This document shows positions 22,130 through 24,220 of a DNA stretch of 24,220 nucleotides, piece after piece. The notes under the pieces are model-generated. The model did not search any database. It was not told where the DNA came from and saw only the letters and a program-made list of their open reading frames with translations. The stretch is from CAYGGE01 sp966250865 (GTDB taxonomy: Bacteria > Patescibacteriota > UBA1384 > CAYGGE01). Within the stretch, counting starts at the first letter, position 1; each line of letters begins with the position of its first letter. The stretch covers positions 1 through 24,220 of the forward strand of contig CBINIT010000014.1 of assembly GCA_966250865.1 (NCBI GenBank). The letters are read 5' to 3'. Position numbers and translations under genes: made by a program.

Positions 22130-22816
22130 ATGGAAGAAACGAATTGGGAGAACTGGTCAGATGCCGTAAGCGCATCGTTTAGCGACATCATCGATCGTCT
22201 TATCAACTTCATTCCATCACTCGTTGGTGCAGTTATCTTGCTCATCATCGGTTGGTTGGTTGGTATGTTGCTCGAACAGGTTGTTGATCGAGTGCTCCGT
22301 GCCATTAGCGCACAAAAGCTCTTTGAACGCGCCCGCATCGAAAATTTGGTTCAGAAGACTGGTTCAAACCGTGACACTACTGGTTTGATCGCAGGCTTGA
22401 TTAAGTGGATTACTTACATCGTCTTCTTCATGGCTGCTGCTCAAGTATTGCAGCTTGAAGCGATCAGCGACTTCTTGAGCCAGATCTTGGCGTACATGCC
22501 AAATGTTATCGCTGCCGTTGGTATTGCGCTTATCGGTGGTGTCTTGGCTCAGTTCTTGGCTGAGGTTGTCCGAGGAGCCGTGAGTGCAGCCAGCCTGGGT
22601 TACGCCGGCTTCTTGAGTAGCGTTACTCGCTGGGCTATCTGGGTCTTTGCCGTTTTGGCCGCCCTCTCACAGCTCGGTGTAGCTACTGGTATTATCAACA
22701 CCGTCATTACCGGTCTCGTTGCCGCTTTGGCAATTGCTGTCGGTCTTGCTTTCGGTCTTGGTGGCCAAAAGAATGCTGCTGAATTTCTCGACAAGGTCAA
22801 GAAAGATTTGCAGTAA
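22130..22816 (+). CDS. Small MscS-like / conserved-TM-helix membrane protein
   Basis: 228 aa with five likely membrane helices (about 28-52, 88-108, 122-148, 163-183, 186-212). The last is Gly/Ala-rich and ends GLAFGLGGQKNAAEFLD, resembling the pore-lining helix of MscS channels. The cytoplasmic beta and C-terminal domains of full MscS are missing, so it matches the short conserved-TM-helix family often found in Patescibacteria. It has a strong ribosome site (AGGAGG). Its codon use is regular, favouring GGT, CTT and GTT, as in a well-expressed core gene. Probable role: ion or osmotic flux at the inner membrane. Confidence 0.8.
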   Translation: MEETNWENWSDAVSASFSDIIDRLINFIPSLVGAVILLIIGWLVGMLLEQVVDRVLRAISAQKLFERARIENLVQKTGSNRDTTGLIAGLIKWITYIVFFMAAAQVLQLEAISDFLSQILAYMPNVIAAVGIALIGGVLAQFLAEVVRGAVSAASLGYAGFLSSVTRWAIWVFAVLAALSQLGVATGIINTVITGLVAALAIAVGLAFGLGGQKNAAEFLDKVKKDLQ

Positions 22817-22835
22817 AATAGGGTTAACCTAAAAC

Positions 22836-22863
22836 AAAAAAAGAGGCTTCGGCCTCTTTTTTT
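22836..22863 (+). terminator. Terminator of the MscS-like gene
   Basis: AAGAGGC (22841-22847), loop TTCG, GCCTCTT (22852-22858), then a T-run. The A-run on the left makes it symmetric for both strands. Confidence 0.9.
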
Positions 22864-22885
22864 GTTACGTGGGGTGCGTAGGGTA

Positions 22886-22914
22886 TTGACAACCGAAAAT
22901 CCCTTTGTTATAGT
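22886..22914 (+). promoter_or_regulatory. rRNA promoter P1
   Basis: Consensus TTGACA (22886-22891), a 17-base spacer and TATAGT (22909-22914), about 600 bases before 23S. Confidence 0.8.
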
Positions 22915-23007
22915 CGGAATACACTAAACGAAACCCGGCCGTTCTCCTATAAAAGGCCGCTTTCCACTTTAGTCTGAACTCTTCGTAGAGTACGGATGCA
23001 AAAGCTC

Positions 23008-23036
23008 TTGCATTACAAATAAAAATTATGTAAGAT
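23008..23036 (+). promoter_or_regulatory. Promoter P2
   Basis: TTGCAT (23008-23013), a 17-base spacer and TAAGAT (23031-23036). It could fire the 23S leader or a short RNA ending at 23166. Confidence 0.6.
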
Positions 23037-23042
23037 GCTTTT

Positions 23043-23166
23043 TAGTGCCAAGGATAAACGGAGACATTACACGCATGTGTAATTTCCAGAAAACTTGTGA
23101 GGGGGAAGGCAACTAGGACAATGGCGTTTTTTCGCGAGTGTCTTAGTGCCCGAAAGGCACTTTTTT
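23043..23166 (+). ncRNA. Candidate short RNA or terminated leader
   Basis: This segment runs from the predicted start of P2 to a clear terminator. It contains ATTACAC-GTGTAAT (hairpin near 23066-23083) and GACA/TGTC arms. The sequence TTAGTGCC appears at both ends (about 23043 and 23143), so the 3' GGCAC can pair with either. No known RNA family is recognised. Confidence 0.3.
23145..23166 (+). terminator. Terminator-like hairpin inside the 23S leader
   Basis: AGTGCC (23145-23150) pairs with GGCACT around CGAAA, followed by T6. It lies between the promoters and the rRNA, so either antitermination or a separate short transcript is implied. Confidence 0.7.
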
Positions 23167-23169
23167 GTT

Positions 23170-23510
23170 CCTTCTAGCCAGATGACGTTCACCGAAGGTG
23201 AATCCACTTGGTCGGAAGCCACACGGTAACCGACGAAACTTAACAACTCTGACATGAAGTCAGGGCTCCAACAAGCCGTTGGAGGTTCACATACGCGGTG
23301 TTTCACTGGTTCCACGCCAGTGAAACAACAAGAATAATCACGCATAACTCTAGCTTGCTAGAGCCACTGTGTGGTTATCCGAACCTTTACTGTGACAGAT
23401 CATTCGCTTTACTTTCCGTAGGCGACTGTCTGGTAAAGGAATCAATTCATCGAGATCATCTTCCGCCGAGCCTACCTTCGGGTAGGAATGGAAGATGGTA
23501 AAGAGAATGA
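23170..23510 (+). other. Hairpin-rich 23S leader
   Basis: No gene is seen here. The leader has a chain of stems: GTTCACC with GGTGAA; CTCCAAC with GTTGGAG; GTTTCACTGG with CCAGTGAAAC; CTCTAGC with GCTAGAG; CCTTTAC/GACAG with CTGTC/GTAAAGG; CATCTTCC (23457-23464) with GGAAGATG (23490-23497); and CCTACC-TTCG-GGTAGG. ATCATTCGCTTTAC (23399-23412) pairs with 23498-23511 (one mismatch) just before 23S, a plausible processing stem that competes with another. Confidence 0.6.
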
Positions 23511-24220
23511 TAATTCGTACGAAAGTGCATACGGGGGATGCCTAGGAAGATATGGCCGACGAAGGACGTAGCAGGCTGCGATAAGCCTCGGGGAGCTGCC
23601 AAGTAAGCTTTGATCCGGGGATGTCCGAATGGGGAAACCCACTGTAGTAAACCTGCAGTAGCATGAAGGTGCAATTCCTTTGTGACTGGGAACCGACTGA
23701 ACTGAAACATCTTAGTAAGTCGAGGAAAAGAAAACAACCGTGATTCCGGGAGTAGTGGCGAGCGAAACTGGAACAGCCCCGTTTACCTCTAACCGCATAA
23801 TACTAGTAGAATGGTCTGGAAAGGCCAGCCAAAGAAGGTGACAGCCCTGTAGACGAAAGGTTGTGTGGTTCATGTGGTAAACCGTCCAGCATCAGCAATG
23901 GTGTTGGATGATGAGTAACGCAGAACACGTGAAATTCTGCGTGAAGATAGGTGGATCAACATCTAAGGCTAAATACCATATCTTACCGATAGTGAACTAG
24001 TACCGTGAAAGGTGAAAAGTACCCCGAATAGGGGAGTGAAATAGTACCTGAAACCGTATGCATACAAGGAGTCGGAGCCCGATTTATCGGGTGACGGCGT
24101 GCCTTTTGAAGAATGAGCCAACGAGTTTGATAGATGTCGCAAGTTTAAGGGCTTATGGCCTGGAGGCGTAGCGAAAGCGAGTCCGAATAGGGCGACTAAG
24201 CGGCATCTACAAGACCCGAA
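23511..24220 (+). rRNA. rrl: 23S ribosomal RNA, 5' part (runs off window)
   Basis: Conserved domain I landmarks are clear: GGGGGATGCC near 23534, GACGAAGGACGTAG, CTGCGATAAGC, TCCGAATGGGGAAACCCA, GTAGTGGCGAGCGAA, GTGAACTAGTACCGTGAAAGG and CCTGAAACCGT near 24050. By position of GGATGCC relative to E. coli numbering, the gene starts at about 23511. No 16S gene precedes it in this window. No intron or unusual insertion is evident in the visible 710 bases. Confidence 0.95.

Noticed and set aside
23067..23737. Protein frames over the 23S leader and 23S gene
   Set aside because: The region is hairpin-rich leader and conserved rRNA; none of these frames has a ribosome site.

Overview
The window looks like an accessory, mosaic stretch of a small bacterial genome, joined at its right end to a core locus: a 23S rRNA gene preceded by an MscS-like membrane protein. 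The organism is probably a Patescibacterium (CPR), perhaps close to Saccharibacteria. This is inference from a solo 23S gene with its own promoters, several leaderless genes, many short unrecognised proteins, and large surface proteins. No taxonomic marker was compared, and UGA reads as stop throughout.

Layout. 1-2622: small phage- or plasmid-like genes on both strands, including two putative Cys/His zinc-binding proteins, a PH-like protein and structured intergenic DNA. 2652-2923: a large folded inverted-repeat region, then a promoter running into an intrinsic terminator that ends at a start codon. 2924-6897: a candidate defence cluster, with a KAP-family P-loop NTPase split into two overlapping frames, a small two-helix membrane protein and a HEPN-type protein carrying an R-x4-H ribonuclease-like motif. 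6953-16893: a cassette-like array. Six same-orientation copies of a core of about 30 bp, each followed at once by an intrinsic terminator, separate one- to three-gene blocks. The blocks hold a four-helix membrane protein, a 162-aa protein and a 612-aa Cys-rich surface protein; a 224-aa protein; a minimal nucleotidyltransferase; a 1069-aa PA14/cadherin-like surface protein; two small minus-strand proteins; and, after the last copy, a cupin.

17300-20945: unrecognised genes visibly richer in G+C, with strong hairpin terminators, including a secreted NBR1-FW-like protein. 21064-22816: an inositol-monophosphatase-family enzyme and the MscS-like protein. 22817-23510: two promoters, a terminator and a chain of hairpins leading to the 23S rRNA gene, which starts near 23511 and runs off the window.

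The two most interesting signals are the repeated core-plus-terminator module, which behaves like the joint of a gene-cassette array but has no sequence I can name, and the KAP-membrane-HEPN cluster, a plausible antiphage system. Most small genes have no recognisable function and are described only by what can be seen.
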